From the NCBI GenBank assembly GCA_031292755.1, contig JARLGM010000044.1:1-39612 (forward strand): a stretch of DNA of 39,612 bases. The letters run 5' to 3'. Both the position numbers and the translations under genes were made by a program. Of this stretch, positions 8,110 through 19,440 are shown piece after piece (the stretch's first letter is position 1; every line of letters begins with the position of its first letter). The notes under the pieces are model-generated. The model saw only the letters and a list, made by a program, of their open reading frames with translations, did not search any database and was not told the DNA's origin. Source of the stretch: Candidatus Sulfopaludibacter sp. (GTDB lineage Bacteria > Acidobacteriota > Terriglobia > Bryobacterales > Bryobacteraceae).

Positions 8110-8607
8110 CTACTTCTTCCCGCCCGTCCACTCCAGATAGGACCGGAACTCCGCCTGTCCCGGCGCCTTGAGCTGGAATTTCCCGTTCATCACGCCATTC
8201 TTCAACCCGTAGACCAGCCGGAACTGCCGCCCCGGCTGTTTTTCGTCGCTCAGGAACACAGCCGTGGCGGGAGCGGGGGTGCTGACGTTGTAGTGAATTA
8301 CGTGCCCTTCGTTATCGAAGTAGATCGCTTGGTAGGACGAACCTTCCGCGTAGATGTAGAGGAGGTCGCTGTGTTCGCAATTGAAATCGAGCGGCCCTTT
8401 ACAGTCCTTCGTCGCGGCATGGCGAGCCAGCACGTGACCGCGCAGTTCCGTTTGAAATACGTAAGACCCGGAGCTTTGTACGTCCCCGTTGACCGAGCGG
8501 GCGTCCCACGTCCCTATCAGGAAGCGCAGAGGCGCCCAGGCATCGGACGAAGCCTGGGCGTGCAGGCTGGCGACGCCGAGCAGCGCCATGGCAAGAAGAT
8601 TCCGCAC
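8110..8607 (-). CDS. Small exported protein of unknown function, lipocalin-like pattern
   Basis: This 165-residue protein has a signal peptide (NLLAMALLGVASLHAQA). The motif WAPLRFLIGTWDARS near the mature N-terminus, followed by alternating strands (YVFQTELRGHVLARHA, LLYIYAEGSSYQAIYFDNEGH by pattern), resembles the DUF1579/nitrobindin-like beta-barrel group, whose members often carry FLxGxW. No catalytic motif is visible. Two Cys residues (DCKGPLDFNCEH) may form a disulfide. It lies 15 bases after the permease gene on the same strand and is probably the last gene of a TPR-permease-barrel operon. Confidence 0.7.
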   Translation of the reverse strand: MRNLLAMALLGVASLHAQASSDAWAPLRFLIGTWDARSVNGDVQSSGSYVFQTELRGHVLARHAATKDCKGPLDFNCEHSDLLYIYAEGSSYQAIYFDNEGHVIHYNVSTPAPATAVFLSDEKQPGRQFRLVYGLKNGVMNGKFQLKAPGQAEFRSYLEWTGGKK

Positions 8608-8622
8608 ATCCTGTAGTGTACG

Positions 8623-9825
8623 TTACTCGTACCGCAGTGCTTCGGTGGGATTCAGATGCGCCGCGCGATTCGCCGGCAGAATGCCGAACACCAGGCCCAC
8701 CAGGCAGGAGACTCCGAACGCCACCACAATCGCCACCGGCGAGATCGGAATCCTGATGTCCGCGAACAGTTCCACGCTCAAGGGAATCGAGACGCCCACC
8801 AGAATCCCCACAATGCCGCCTGTCAGGCTCACGATCATCGCCTCCGACAGAAATTGCAACTGGATGGCCCGCGCCGAAGCGCCCACCGCCAGCCTCACGC
8901 CGATTTCCCGCGTGCGCTCCGTGACCGTGACCAGCATGATGTTCATGATGCCGATGCCGGATATCACCAGCGTGATCGCCGAGACCAGCACCAGCACCAG
9001 CGAAAGGATCAGGGAAATGTTCTTGGCGGCTACGAGAATCGCCGTTAGCGTGTCCACACGGTAATGCGCCCCCGTCCGGTGGCGGCTCTCGATCAGGTCC
9101 TGCACCCGCACCGCTACGCGCTCCACTTCCTGCGGCGAACGCACCTGCACGTACAGCGGATCGATTCGCTCTACCGGCGTGAAGTACCGCAGCACGGTAA
9201 CCGGGACGACGATGGTGTCGCGCTCGATCTCCGATTGGCCGAACGTCTCCACGCGCTCATGGAATGTGCCGATGACGGTGAATTGCAGGCCGTACAACTT
9301 AATCACCTGGTTCAGTGCGGCGTTGCTGGTGCCGTACATGCGCTCGGCCAGATGGTCGGTCAGTAGCCCGACCTTCTCGCGGCCGGTTACATCGCCCGGC
9401 GCCAGAAAACGGCCGGAGCTGATCACGATGTTGCGCACCTCGGCGTAATCGCCATCGGTGCCGTTGATTTTCACATCCTGGAGTTTGCCGCCGATCAGGA
9501 TCTGGTCGAAGTTCGACATCACGCCCGTCGCGGCCACGATGTCCGAGCTCAGATTCTGCCGAATCGCTTCCACATCGCCCATTTTGATGTAATCCGCATC
9601 AGCCGCCGGGTTGGCTGGCCCGGACGATACAAAGTACGCAAAAATGATGTTGGAGCCGATCCCTTCCACTTGTTGCAGAATGTAGTCGCGGCTGGTGAGC
9701 GAGATGGTGACCACCAGGATCACCGAAGCGGTCCCGATCACCATGCCCAAACCGGTGAGCAGGCTGCGGACCGGATTGGCCCGCAACGCCTCATAACTGA
9801 AGCGGAGCGATTCGGTGAATAGCAT
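8623..9825 (-). CDS. MacB/FtsX-type ABC transporter permease
   Basis: This 400-residue protein has the topology of MacB/LolC-type permeases. One helix follows SLLTGLGMVIGTASVILVVT (about residues 20-40), then a large periplasmic domain of the MacB_PCD kind, then three C-terminal helices. The first of these contains the family signature GIGIMNIMLV followed by TERTREIGVRLAVGA. These proteins do not conduct substrate through the membrane but transmit force to a periplasmic partner, for export of lipoproteins, macrolides or peptides. No ATPase gene adjoins it. It follows a TPR-protein gene by 12 bases and precedes a small exported barrel protein, so the three may work together. Confidence 0.9.
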   Translation of the reverse strand: MLFTESLRFSYEALRANPVRSLLTGLGMVIGTASVILVVTISLTSRDYILQQVEGIGSNIIFAYFVSSGPANPAADADYIKMGDVEAIRQNLSSDIVAATGVMSNFDQILIGGKLQDVKINGTDGDYAEVRNIVISSGRFLAPGDVTGREKVGLLTDHLAERMYGTSNAALNQVIKLYGLQFTVIGTFHERVETFGQSEIERDTIVVPVTVLRYFTPVERIDPLYVQVRSPQEVERVAVRVQDLIESRHRTGAHYRVDTLTAILVAAKNISLILSLVLVLVSAITLVISGIGIMNIMLVTVTERTREIGVRLAVGASARAIQLQFLSEAMIVSLTGGIVGILVGVSIPLSVELFADIRIPISPVAIVVAFGVSCLVGLVFGILPANRAAHLNPTEALRYE

Positions 9826-9837
9826 GCGCGGGCGCGC

Positions 9838-10689
9838 CTAGCTGCCCTGCACCTGTTTCAACAGCTTGAGCGCCTCGCTGCGCGGGGGGTCGTCAGGCGA
9901 CAGAGGAGAGCTAATGTAACGCTTTAACAAATCCTTGGCAAGTTGAAGATTGCGGCTGGATTTAATATAGATATCCGCCTTGGCGTACATCAACCGCGGG
10001 CTATTGGGCGCGATCTTTTCAGCGCGCGCCAGACTCTCGTCGGCCTCCTGGTTCCTGCCCTCTTTTGTCAGGAAATGCGCTAGTTCAATGAAGCGGCCTA
10101 CCTGCTGGGGCGCAACCTCGATCGCTCGGCGCAGGTGCTCTTCGGCGGTGGAATACTGTTTCCGTTTCTCCGCCAGCTTGGCTTGCGCCCACTGTGCGTC
10201 GGCTTCGTTGACTGCCGCCATTTTCGGCACTAGCGCCTGGGCTTTATCCTGGCCGCCTCCCAGGAATCCCGGAGCCTCCATGTAATACTCGAAAAGGTCG
10301 CTCAGCGCTTCCAGATTGCGGGCGTTCAGTTGTACCGCCTTCTCGAAGTACGTGCGTGCCTTGGAAGCGTAGCCGGGCGCCGTAAACGGGCTGGACGTCT
10401 CTGCGCGCCGCCCGAAGGAACGGGCCAGCCAGAGGGCCGTTGTGGAATTCCCCGGTTCGGCCGCCAGAGCGCTTTCGAAGGCTTCGCTGGCGCGCTTGAA
10501 GTCCCCTTGCATGTATAAGTTACGGCCGATCAGCTCGTACGCTTGAGCGTCTTTAGCCGGCATCGCGTGGAGGATCTTGAGGGATTGGTCGAATTCCGTG
10601 AGGTTGTACAGCTTCCGCGCCCGCTCCACCGAGGAGTCAGACGCCAGCAGGACACAACTTAACCCCAGCAGCGCGAGAAGTCTCACCAT
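9838..10689 (-). CDS. Exported TPR-repeat protein
   Basis: This 283-residue protein has a short signal peptide (LLALLGLSCVLLASD) and several tetratricopeptide repeats, seen as paired helices with the alternating small/large pattern (for example AYELIGRNLYMQGDFKRASEAFE by type and LIELAHFLTKEGRNQEADE-like stretches). It probably acts as a periplasmic or lipoprotein-like scaffold; the Cys in SCVLLAS is a possible but poor lipobox. It is the first gene of a minus-strand operon with the permease and the small exported protein. A ribosome site (AAGG) is 4-5 bases before the ATG. Confidence 0.82.
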   Translation of the reverse strand: MVRLLALLGLSCVLLASDSSVERARKLYNLTEFDQSLKILHAMPAKDAQAYELIGRNLYMQGDFKRASEAFESALAAEPGNSTTALWLARSFGRRAETSSPFTAPGYASKARTYFEKAVQLNARNLEALSDLFEYYMEAPGFLGGGQDKAQALVPKMAAVNEADAQWAQAKLAEKRKQYSTAEEHLRRAIEVAPQQVGRFIELAHFLTKEGRNQEADESLARAEKIAPNSPRLMYAKADIYIKSSRNLQLAKDLLKRYISSPLSPDDPPRSEALKLLKQVQGS

Positions 10690-10813
10690 GCACCTTTCGG
10701 AAACTATATTTTATCTCACGGTTTTAGATGGTCCGGAATCGCCAGGGGTTTCAATCCGCTCGGGAAATCGGCGATTGCGCCAGGCGCGCGCCGCGTTCGA
10801 CAATAAGCCCATT
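10690..10813. promoter_or_regulatory. Divergent promoter region between TPR gene and serine hydrolase gene
   Basis: The interval is AT-rich next to the TPR gene; on the minus strand a TATAGT-like -10 box lies about 15 bases before its ATG. Towards the hydrolase gene there is an inverted repeat, AATCGCC at 10737-10743 and GGCGATT at 10770-10776, that could be an operator or an mRNA hairpin. No regulator is encoded beside it. Confidence 0.35.
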
Positions 10814-12142
10814 ATGTTGCGACGACTTTTGCCCGTCATTCTCCTGCTGGCTCCCTCCGCGCCGGCGCAGGATATCGCCGCCAAAGCGGACCAGTTCGTT
10901 CAGGCTGCCGTGACCCGCCAGCGCTTCCAGGGGTCGGTCCTGCTGGCCTGGGACGGCAAACCCCTGTTCCGTAAAAGCTACGGGCTGGCGAATGTCGAAT
11001 GGGACATCGCCAACACGCCGGACACGAAGTTCCGGTTGGGCTCCATCACCAAGCAATTTACCAGCGCCCTGATTATGCAACTGGTGGAGCAGGGCAAGGT
11101 CAAGCTCGACGATTCGATCCGCAAATACTATACCGATGCGCCGGAGTCCTGGCAGCCGGTCACCATCCATCACCTGCTGTCTCACGAGTCCGGAATCCCG
11201 AGTTACACCGAACTGCCCGGCTTCTTCGAGAAGCAGGCCGGCACCGCGCGGACACCGCTGGAGATCATCGAACTCACGCGGGACAAGCCGCTGGAGTTTG
11301 CCCCGGGCACGAAATTCAAGTACGACAACAGCGGCTATATCCTGCTGGGCTACGTGATTGAGAAGGTGACCAGCAAGACCTACGAAGAACAGCTCCACCA
11401 GGCCATTCTGGATCCCCTCGGCATGAAGGATACCGGGTTCGATCATTACACCTCGATCCTGCGCCACCGCGCCGAAGGATATCAAAACGAAAACGGCAAA
11501 TTTTCGCGCGCACCGTTTCTGGACATGTCCCTCCCCTATGCCGCCGGCTCGCTTTACTCTACCGTCGACGACCTCCTGAAGTGGGACCAGGCGCTCTACG
11601 GCACAACTGTGTTGAGCGAGGCATCGAAAAAGAAGATGTGGACGCCCAATCTCAACGACTACGGATACGGCTGGTTTATCGCCAGGCGCTTCAAAGAGGA
11701 TACGGTGGAGCACGGGGGCGGCATCAACGGGTTCAACACCATGATCATTCGCATCCCCGCCAGGAAGTTGCTGGCGGTGGTGCTGGCGAACGCCAACACG
11801 CAGGAGACCGGAGCGCTCGCCGCGGGACTGCTGGGGATCGCTTTGGGACAGCCGGCGGACCCCACGAAATCGCGCACCCGCATCCCCCTGGCTCCCGAAG
11901 CCATGAAGGCATTCGAAGGCGTCTACGCCGCAAATCCGAATTTCAAGTTGACGGTCAAAGTGGAAGGCGACCACCTGAGCGCGCAAGCTACCGGACAGGG
12001 CGCCTTGCGCATCGACCCCATGAGCCCTACCCGCTTCTTCAACGACCCCATCAACGGGGAGATCGAGTTCGCCAAAGACGGTTCCGCGCTGACGCTCTAC
12101 CAGAACGGCGCCACCATGAAATTTCTTCGGGAGCAAAAATGA
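10814..12142 (+). CDS. Exported serine hydrolase, class C beta-lactamase fold
   Basis: This 442-residue protein starts at ATG 10814, chosen because it opens a signal peptide (RRLLPVILLLAPSAPAQ); the frame is open further upstream but through the divergent promoter. The class C/penicillin-binding triad is complete: S77-x-x-K80 in GSITKQ, Y170-x-N172 in KYDNSGY, and H300-G-G in EHGGGING. A C-terminal beta domain follows (about 350-442). Family members are D-aminopeptidases, carboxypeptidases, esterases or beta-lactamases, so the substrate is open. The pairing with an M42 peptidase suggests peptide catabolism rather than resistance. The stop overlaps the next gene's start by 4 bases. Confidence 0.9.
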   Translation: MLRRLLPVILLLAPSAPAQDIAAKADQFVQAAVTRQRFQGSVLLAWDGKPLFRKSYGLANVEWDIANTPDTKFRLGSITKQFTSALIMQLVEQGKVKLDDSIRKYYTDAPESWQPVTIHHLLSHESGIPSYTELPGFFEKQAGTARTPLEIIELTRDKPLEFAPGTKFKYDNSGYILLGYVIEKVTSKTYEEQLHQAILDPLGMKDTGFDHYTSILRHRAEGYQNENGKFSRAPFLDMSLPYAAGSLYSTVDDLLKWDQALYGTTVLSEASKKKMWTPNLNDYGYGWFIARRFKEDTVEHGGGINGFNTMIIRIPARKLLAVVLANANTQETGALAAGLLGIALGQPADPTKSRTRIPLAPEAMKAFEGVYAANPNFKLTVKVEGDHLSAQATGQGALRIDPMSPTRFFNDPINGEIEFAKDGSALTLYQNGATMKFLREQK

Positions 12143-13266
12143 GTCGCGTCTTCTACTTCTTTCTCACCGTCACCGCGTTCCCTCTGTGGGCCCAGGACCC
12201 GACCGTCGATCTCCTCCGCAAACTGGCCGACGCTCCCGGGCCGCCCGGTTTCGAAGAGCCTGTCCGCAAGCTGATGGTGGAAGCGCTGAAGCCCTACGCG
12301 CAGTCGATCCGCTATGACGGCATGGGCTCCATCCTGGCCACGCAGGGCGCCGAAGGCCCCCGCATCATGGTGGACGCGCACATGGACGAACTGGGCGGAG
12401 TGGTCCGGCGCATCACGCCGCGTGGGCTTTTGACCATGCAGATGCTGGGCGGCTGGCTGGACCAGGCGCTGGTGGATCAGCGCTGGACCATCATCGGTTC
12501 CAAAGGCCCGGTGCACGCCGTCACCGGAATCCGCGACGCGCACGTGGTACCGGCCGAAGAGCGCGCCCGGGTTTTTTCGCGCGACAGCCTCTTTTTGGAC
12601 GTCGGCGCGCAATCCGAGATCGAGGTTCGCAACATGGGGATCGGGCCGGGCTCTCCGGTGGTGCCGGACGCGCCGTTCACCGTCCTCAACGGAACCGATA
12701 ACTATCTGGGTAAGGGTTGGGACGACCGCGCCGGATGCGCCGTGATTGTCGAGGCCATTCGCCGCCTGGCCTCGTTGCCCCATGGCAACCAAATTATCTG
12801 GGCGCTCACCACCCAGGAAGAAGTGGGACTGCGCGGCGCCCACACCGCGGCTGACGCAGCCAGGCCGGACATCGGAATCGCTCTGGAAGCCGGCGTGACG
12901 GGCGACGTCAACGGGCGCCCCGAAGAGTCGCAGGAGAAGCTCGGCGGCGGTCCCGGCATCTTCCTCTACAACAGCTCGCAGGTGCCCAACCGCAAGTTCG
13001 TCGACCTGGTGAAAGAGACCGCCGCGGCGAAAAAGCTCCCGCTCCAGTTCGACCTGGTGCAAGGCTACGGCGACGATTCGGCCGAGATCCAGAAGAGCAA
13101 CGGCGGCGTTCCCACCGTGTGCCTGCTGGTGCCGGTCCGTTACACCCACGCTCACAACGGAATCATGAACCGGCGCGATTTCGACCAGGCCGTCGAACTA
13201 CTGGTGGCGCTGATCGAGCGGCTCGACGCGCCCGCGGTTCAAAAGCTGCGCGACTTCACGCCGTAG
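12139..13266 (+). CDS. Exported M42-family aminopeptidase
   Basis: This 375-residue protein starts at ATG 12139, overlapping the stop of the hydrolase gene (ATGA), and has a short signal peptide (VFYFFLTVTAFPLWAQ). The M42 two-metal site is visible: H81 and D83 in VDAHMDELG, D195-D196 in GKGWDDRAG, E227-E228 in TTQEEVGLRGA, and E250 or a near residue in ALEAG. A C-terminal His-bearing motif, YTHAHNGIM, takes the place of the usual IHS. M42 enzymes are normally cytosolic dodecameric aminopeptidases, so a secretion signal is atypical. Together with the upstream serine hydrolase it suggests extracytoplasmic peptide trimming. Confidence 0.88.
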   Translation: MSRVFYFFLTVTAFPLWAQDPTVDLLRKLADAPGPPGFEEPVRKLMVEALKPYAQSIRYDGMGSILATQGAEGPRIMVDAHMDELGGVVRRITPRGLLTMQMLGGWLDQALVDQRWTIIGSKGPVHAVTGIRDAHVVPAEERARVFSRDSLFLDVGAQSEIEVRNMGIGPGSPVVPDAPFTVLNGTDNYLGKGWDDRAGCAVIVEAIRRLASLPHGNQIIWALTTQEEVGLRGAHTAADAARPDIGIALEAGVTGDVNGRPEESQEKLGGGPGIFLYNSSQVPNRKFVDLVKETAAAKKLPLQFDLVQGYGDDSAEIQKSNGGVPTVCLLVPVRYTHAHNGIMNRRDFDQAVELLVALIERLDAPAVQKLRDFTP

Positions 13267-13267
13267 C

Positions 13268-13318
13268 GCAGGCCATCAAAAAACTCATCACGCCCCAACT
13301 CTCGCACTCGGGGCCTGC
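13268..13318 (+). other. Nested inverted repeats after the peptidase gene
   Basis: GCAGGCC at 13268-13274 pairs with GGCCTGC at 13312-13318. Inside, GCCCC at 13292-13296 can pair with GGGGC at 13310-13314, so the two stems compete. No T-run follows. It may be a weak transcription end or a 3' stabilising structure. The rest of the interval up to 13392 shows nothing definite. Confidence 0.3.
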
Positions 13319-13392
13319 CTTCAGGTAGAAATGATGCGTTGAAATTATCCATATTGACGCCAACAGGTTGGCATTGCAAACTAGTAGGTATT

Positions 13393-14064
13393 ATGAATGA
13401 AGTTGCCGGTCTCCTGAACCGGCCGAAAGCCTACTACAACATCGACGGCGTCGGAGAACTGGGAGTCGGCTTTATGGGCCTCGGCTTTGCGCTGCTCGGC
13501 TGCATGCAGGTCCGCTCACCGGAGAGTTCCGTCTGGAACCGGCCATACACGCTCCTGGTTTTCATGGGGGCTATCTGCCTGCTGATCCACTACGGCAGCA
13601 AGGCGATCAAAAAGTACGTCACGTATCCGCGCACCGGGTTCGTCCAATACAGCCGGCGCGACACCTTGTGGCGGCCGATGATCATTGGTTTCGCCATCTC
13701 GGTGCCGGCCTCCGTGATCCTCTTCTACGCCATCCGTCACCACTTATCGATGACTACTCCGGCGTCCCTGATGGGCCTGGTATTCGCCGCCACCTATGCC
13801 CACGGCTTCGCCCGGACGGTTCGCTGGAAATGGACAGTGGTCTGGGTGATGGTGGCCGGCTCGATCCTGATTGCGCTTCTGCCCGCGGACCTGGTCGGAT
13901 CGCTGGCAGCCCATTCCTGGATTACGAAATCGGTTTCCGCGAAAACCGTAGGGGCGGTCGAATTCACCATCCTGTTGTACGGCGCCCTGCTCCTGATTTC
14001 CGGCGGCATCAGCTTCTGGCTCTACCTTCGCCATACCCAGCCTCCCGCGGCGGAAGAGCAATGA
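13393..14064 (+). CDS. Multi-pass membrane protein of unknown family
   Basis: This 223-residue protein starts at ATG 13393 (a TTG at 13339 would add 18 residues, but GTAGG lies just before the chosen ATG). About six hydrophobic segments are visible: LGVGFMGLGFALLGCM, YTLLVFMGAICLLIHYG, MIIGFAISVPASVILFYAI, LMGLVFAATYAHGF, WVMVAGSILIALL and FTILLYGALLLISGGISFWL. No enzymatic motif is seen. It overlaps by 4 bases with a small winged-helix regulator. This membrane-protein/wHTH pairing is one I associate with acidobacterial and other genomes, where the regulator probably controls the pair. Confidence 0.75.
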   Translation: MNEVAGLLNRPKAYYNIDGVGELGVGFMGLGFALLGCMQVRSPESSVWNRPYTLLVFMGAICLLIHYGSKAIKKYVTYPRTGFVQYSRRDTLWRPMIIGFAISVPASVILFYAIRHHLSMTTPASLMGLVFAATYAHGFARTVRWKWTVVWVMVAGSILIALLPADLVGSLAAHSWITKSVSAKTVGAVEFTILLYGALLLISGGISFWLYLRHTQPPAAEEQ

Positions 14065-14357
14065 ACCGGCAAGTCCGGAAAATCGCCGAACTCGACCGGA
14101 CCATTCACGAACCGGGGCGCCTTATGCTGATGACTCTCTTATTCGCCGTCGAAGGGTCCGATTTTCTCTATCTCCAACATGAGACCGGCATGAACAAGGG
14201 CACCCTTTCCAGCCACCTGTCGCGCTTGGAGTCGGCCGGGTATATCGAGGTCTCCAAGACCTATCGCGGCAAGGTGCCGCAGACGCTGCTGCGCCTCACA
14301 GCCGCCGGCCGCAAAGCCTTCGAGCAATACCGGCGGCATCTCCGCGAGGCGCTATAG
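14061..14357 (+). CDS. Small winged-helix transcriptional regulator
   Basis: This 98-residue protein consists of one winged-helix domain: LDRTIHEPGRLMLMTLL (helix 1), DFLYLQHETGMNKGTLSSHL (helix-turn-helix), LESAGYIEVSKTYRGKVPQT (wing) and LTAAGRKAFEQYRRHL. This is the pattern of the HTH_34/MarR-like family of stand-alone regulators. The start ATG overlaps the previous stop (ATGA), so the two are translationally coupled. The gene ends 10 bases before the convergent VWFA gene. The ligand, if any, is unknown. Confidence 0.88.
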   Translation: MNRQVRKIAELDRTIHEPGRLMLMTLLFAVEGSDFLYLQHETGMNKGTLSSHLSRLESAGYIEVSKTYRGKVPQTLLRLTAAGRKAFEQYRRHLREAL

Positions 14358-14367
14358 TCGGGCGCGG

Positions 14368-16371
14368 CTACCGCAAAGTCAGCTTCGCCCACTGCCAGGC
14401 CACGGCATTGTCCGCCGCCTTTTCGGCGATCTCCACTCGCACCATATATCTCCCCGGATCCAGCCCCCGCGGCACCTCGAACGATCCGCGGGCGGCGGAC
14501 CCCGCAACCGGCAGGGGCGCGCTCTCCCACACCTGCGCGCCGTTCCGGTACAGGCGCGTCCGCATCTGGAGACCGTCCGCCGGCGCCCCTGTAATCTGAA
14601 CCGCGAATGAAACGCTCGCCCCGCCTGCGTACACCCGCGGCATAGTTGCCGGCAGAATGTGATTGTCGGTCCCCAGATCGTGCTGGAAAACGATTCCCGA
14701 CAGCCGTGGGCCCTTGCCTCTCATCTCCGGGATGGAGACAAAATCCGCGCCCGCGCCGCTCTTGCCGGTGGCCTCGTCGCGGCAGGCCACGCGAACGCGG
14801 TAGGATCCCGGTTTCGGCGCCGGCAGCAGCGCGGTGTAAATCAGGCCATACTTTTGCGCCCGCTCGTAGCCCGCTTCGTCCAGGTCAATCCGGCGGATCT
14901 GGTCGATTCCACCAGACAGCATCCCGCCATTGGCATTGAACGCGCGCACCATCAGGTGCAGCACGCCGGTCCGGTGGATCGGCGGCCCCTGGAACAGCAC
15001 ATCGTTGCCGTCGATATAGACCGTCGTGCGGATGAACTCGCGTTTCCCTGCCACGTAACCGGCCTCCACGTCGAGCCCGATACCGGTCGCGGAATCGAGC
15101 GGCTGCGACAGTTGCAGTTCCGGACCCGTGGACGCGCCGGGCGCTTCGCCGGCCACCCCGAAGAATCCCGCGTGCGAGCGGACGCTCAGACCCGGCTTGA
15201 CCATCTCGATCTTCAGCCGGTGGAAGTCCAGCGCGCCATTGTTGTCCGGGTGCATGGCCTCCGCCGGCGGTTGGAAGCCCAACAGGTAATAGCCGCGCTG
15301 GTCCGCCATCACGCGCGCCAGGGCCGCGTCGATATGGTTCGCCTCCGTGACCATGAACCCGCCGGTCTGGCTCGAAATGAACATTCCGCCCCACTGATTG
15401 TCGCGGTACTCGTCCCGCCGCGAGCCGGCGCCGGCTCCCGGATCCTTCAACCTGTCGGAGGCATTGGCCAGCAGCGACGATTGGCCCCGCGTGTCCACCG
15501 CATACAACACCACGCCCGCGCGCACCGATTCGTCCACCACGTTGCGCATGCTTTTATAGATCGGCGCCAGAAACGCGCCCGAGCCGGTTGCGGTATTCCC
15601 GAAGGGGTCCATTTCGTCAGGGCTGGTGAGCCGCAGACCGTCCGAGAGAATGATGAGAGACTTCCGGCCCGGCAGGGGAGCCATCGCGCGCACCACTTTC
15701 AGCAGCGAATAAGTGGTCGCCAGCGTCGCCCGTTCGATGGAATCGATCTTGTCCAACTGAGCAAGGTCTAACGCGCCGTTTCCTTGCAAACCGGGCTGGC
15801 CGACGGCCTCGTATGCCGAAGCGCCGCCGATGCCCAGTGCGCTGGTCGACCAGCGCACTTGGTCGATCGCGGCCATCAGCATTCGCCTGTCGGTAGTGAA
15901 GTCCTGAAGCGCTCCCAGACCCGCGCCGGATCGCACGATGGCCGCCAGATCTCCCGGCTGCATCTGCTCCTCCACGAACTTCTTCAACCCGGCGCGAATC
16001 GCTGGGATACTTTCCGATGAAGTCAGCAGATCGCCTACGAACAAAACGATGGTGCGCCGCACGTCCTCGCGCCGGACCGGCTGCGAAGGCATGGCGGGCC
16101 GTGCGGCCACCGCTGCCGTGTCAACCTCCCCGGGCGATGCCGCCGCCGCCGCGTCGTTCACGCGGACATAGTTACAGTACTTCAGTTCCTGTGGCTTGCC
16201 ATCCAGAAAAAGGCGGAAGTCGCCGGCTTTCAGATCCGGTACCGGGTTGCCCTGGGCGTCGGTTACCATCGCATCCACCTGCACCAGGTCCACCGTCACC
16301 CGCAGACGATACTCCTCCTGCGCGCCCGCGGAAAGACCGGCTAGCACGGCGAGAATGAGAAGCCGCCTCAC
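14368..16371 (-). CDS. Exported VWFA-domain protein, acidobacterial type
   Basis: This 667-residue protein has a signal peptide (LLILAVLAGLSAGAQ) and then the conserved opening of the acidobacterial VWFA-related family: VTVDLVQVDAMVTDAQGNPV, then DLKAGDFRLFLDGKPQ. The A-domain core is at about 105-370, with VLFVGDLLTSSES as the first metal-site loop (a variant of DxSxS) and SLIILSDGLRL. A later region of about 400-667 is beta-rich. In the genomes where it occurs the family is highly expanded and of unknown role; adhesion or surface assembly is the usual guess. It is cotranscribed with the small membrane protein upstream (12-base gap). Confidence 0.88.
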   Translation of the reverse strand: MRRLLILAVLAGLSAGAQEEYRLRVTVDLVQVDAMVTDAQGNPVPDLKAGDFRLFLDGKPQELKYCNYVRVNDAAAAASPGEVDTAAVAARPAMPSQPVRREDVRRTIVLFVGDLLTSSESIPAIRAGLKKFVEEQMQPGDLAAIVRSGAGLGALQDFTTDRRMLMAAIDQVRWSTSALGIGGASAYEAVGQPGLQGNGALDLAQLDKIDSIERATLATTYSLLKVVRAMAPLPGRKSLIILSDGLRLTSPDEMDPFGNTATGSGAFLAPIYKSMRNVVDESVRAGVVLYAVDTRGQSSLLANASDRLKDPGAGAGSRRDEYRDNQWGGMFISSQTGGFMVTEANHIDAALARVMADQRGYYLLGFQPPAEAMHPDNNGALDFHRLKIEMVKPGLSVRSHAGFFGVAGEAPGASTGPELQLSQPLDSATGIGLDVEAGYVAGKREFIRTTVYIDGNDVLFQGPPIHRTGVLHLMVRAFNANGGMLSGGIDQIRRIDLDEAGYERAQKYGLIYTALLPAPKPGSYRVRVACRDEATGKSGAGADFVSIPEMRGKGPRLSGIVFQHDLGTDNHILPATMPRVYAGGASVSFAVQITGAPADGLQMRTRLYRNGAQVWESAPLPVAGSAARGSFEVPRGLDPGRYMVRVEIAEKAADNAVAWQWAKLTLR

Positions 16372-16383
16372 GGCACCTTAATT

Positions 16384-16743
16384 CTATCCGATGGGCTGGC
16401 CGGCATTGGGAATCAGCCGAGAGATGGAGCCGCTGTCCTGCTCGTCATTCTCGTCGGATTCCCCGTACAGATGATAATAGTAGGTGGTCAGGCCGCATAA
16501 AAGCATCATCGCCAGCGCGATGCCGAGCCATTTCAAAGTGGCGCCGTTCCATGCCGTCTCGCCGGAAACCGCGCAAATAGTGGCTTTCACGATGGCGTAG
16601 GCCAGACCAAATCCCAGAACCAGTTTCAGGTACCACGGCATGATATCCAGGTGCCCCTGGCCGCCCACCTGGCTCCAGACCAGAAAAACCGCGATCAAAG
16701 CGATCAGGAATTGCGTAGTATAAGCAAGACGAAGAATAGGCAT
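16384..16743 (-). CDS. Small membrane protein of unknown function
   Basis: This 119-residue protein has three predicted helices: YTTQFLIALIAVFLVWSQV, YLKLVLGFGLAYAIVKATI and WLGIALAMMLLCGLTTYYYH. It ends in a very acidic tail (GESDENDEQDSG). No known domain is recognised. It is the first gene of a minus-strand pair with the VWFA protein and is divergent from the permease gene, with 42 bases between starts. The acidic tail probably faces the cytoplasm or periplasm according to topology, which cannot be fixed by eye. Confidence 0.65.
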   Translation of the reverse strand: MPILRLAYTTQFLIALIAVFLVWSQVGGQGHLDIMPWYLKLVLGFGLAYAIVKATICAVSGETAWNGATLKWLGIALAMMLLCGLTTYYYHLYGESDENDEQDSGSISRLIPNAGQPIG

Positions 16744-16785
16744 CCGTTAGTGCCGAATAATCATCTTACGTTATCCTGGTAAAAG

Positions 16786-18060
<1,275 letters not shown>

Positions 18061-18063
18061 GCC

Positions 18064-19323
<1,260 letters not shown>

Positions 19324-19330
19324 TATTCGT

Positions 19331-19434
19331 TTCATCGCGGAGGCGCAGAGGCGCAGAGGAAGACGCGGAGACCTACAACCTCGTTTTTGTTTTCCTTCGC
19401 GTCTTCCTCCGCGTCTCCGCATCTCCGCGATGAG
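19331..19434. repeat. Imperfect palindromic repeat element with 36-bp arms
   Basis: The left arm 19332-19367 and the reverse complement of the right arm 19399-19434 match at 31 of 36 positions, with an unpaired 31-base centre. The arms are purine-rich on one strand, built around GCGGAGGCGCAGAGG. This type of dispersed sequence is one I recall from many GC-rich genomes, where it is often mistaken for coding sequence. It occupies the whole gap between the permease and ABC-F genes, with its right arm ending 6 bases before the ABC-F start codon. It can form a long mRNA hairpin. Confidence 0.75.
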
Positions 19435-19440
19435 TTCCTG

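Noticed and set aside
19387..19440. Longer N-terminus for the ABC-F protein
   Set aside because: The extension would be encoded by the palindromic repeat; family members begin at the MPLIES-like region.
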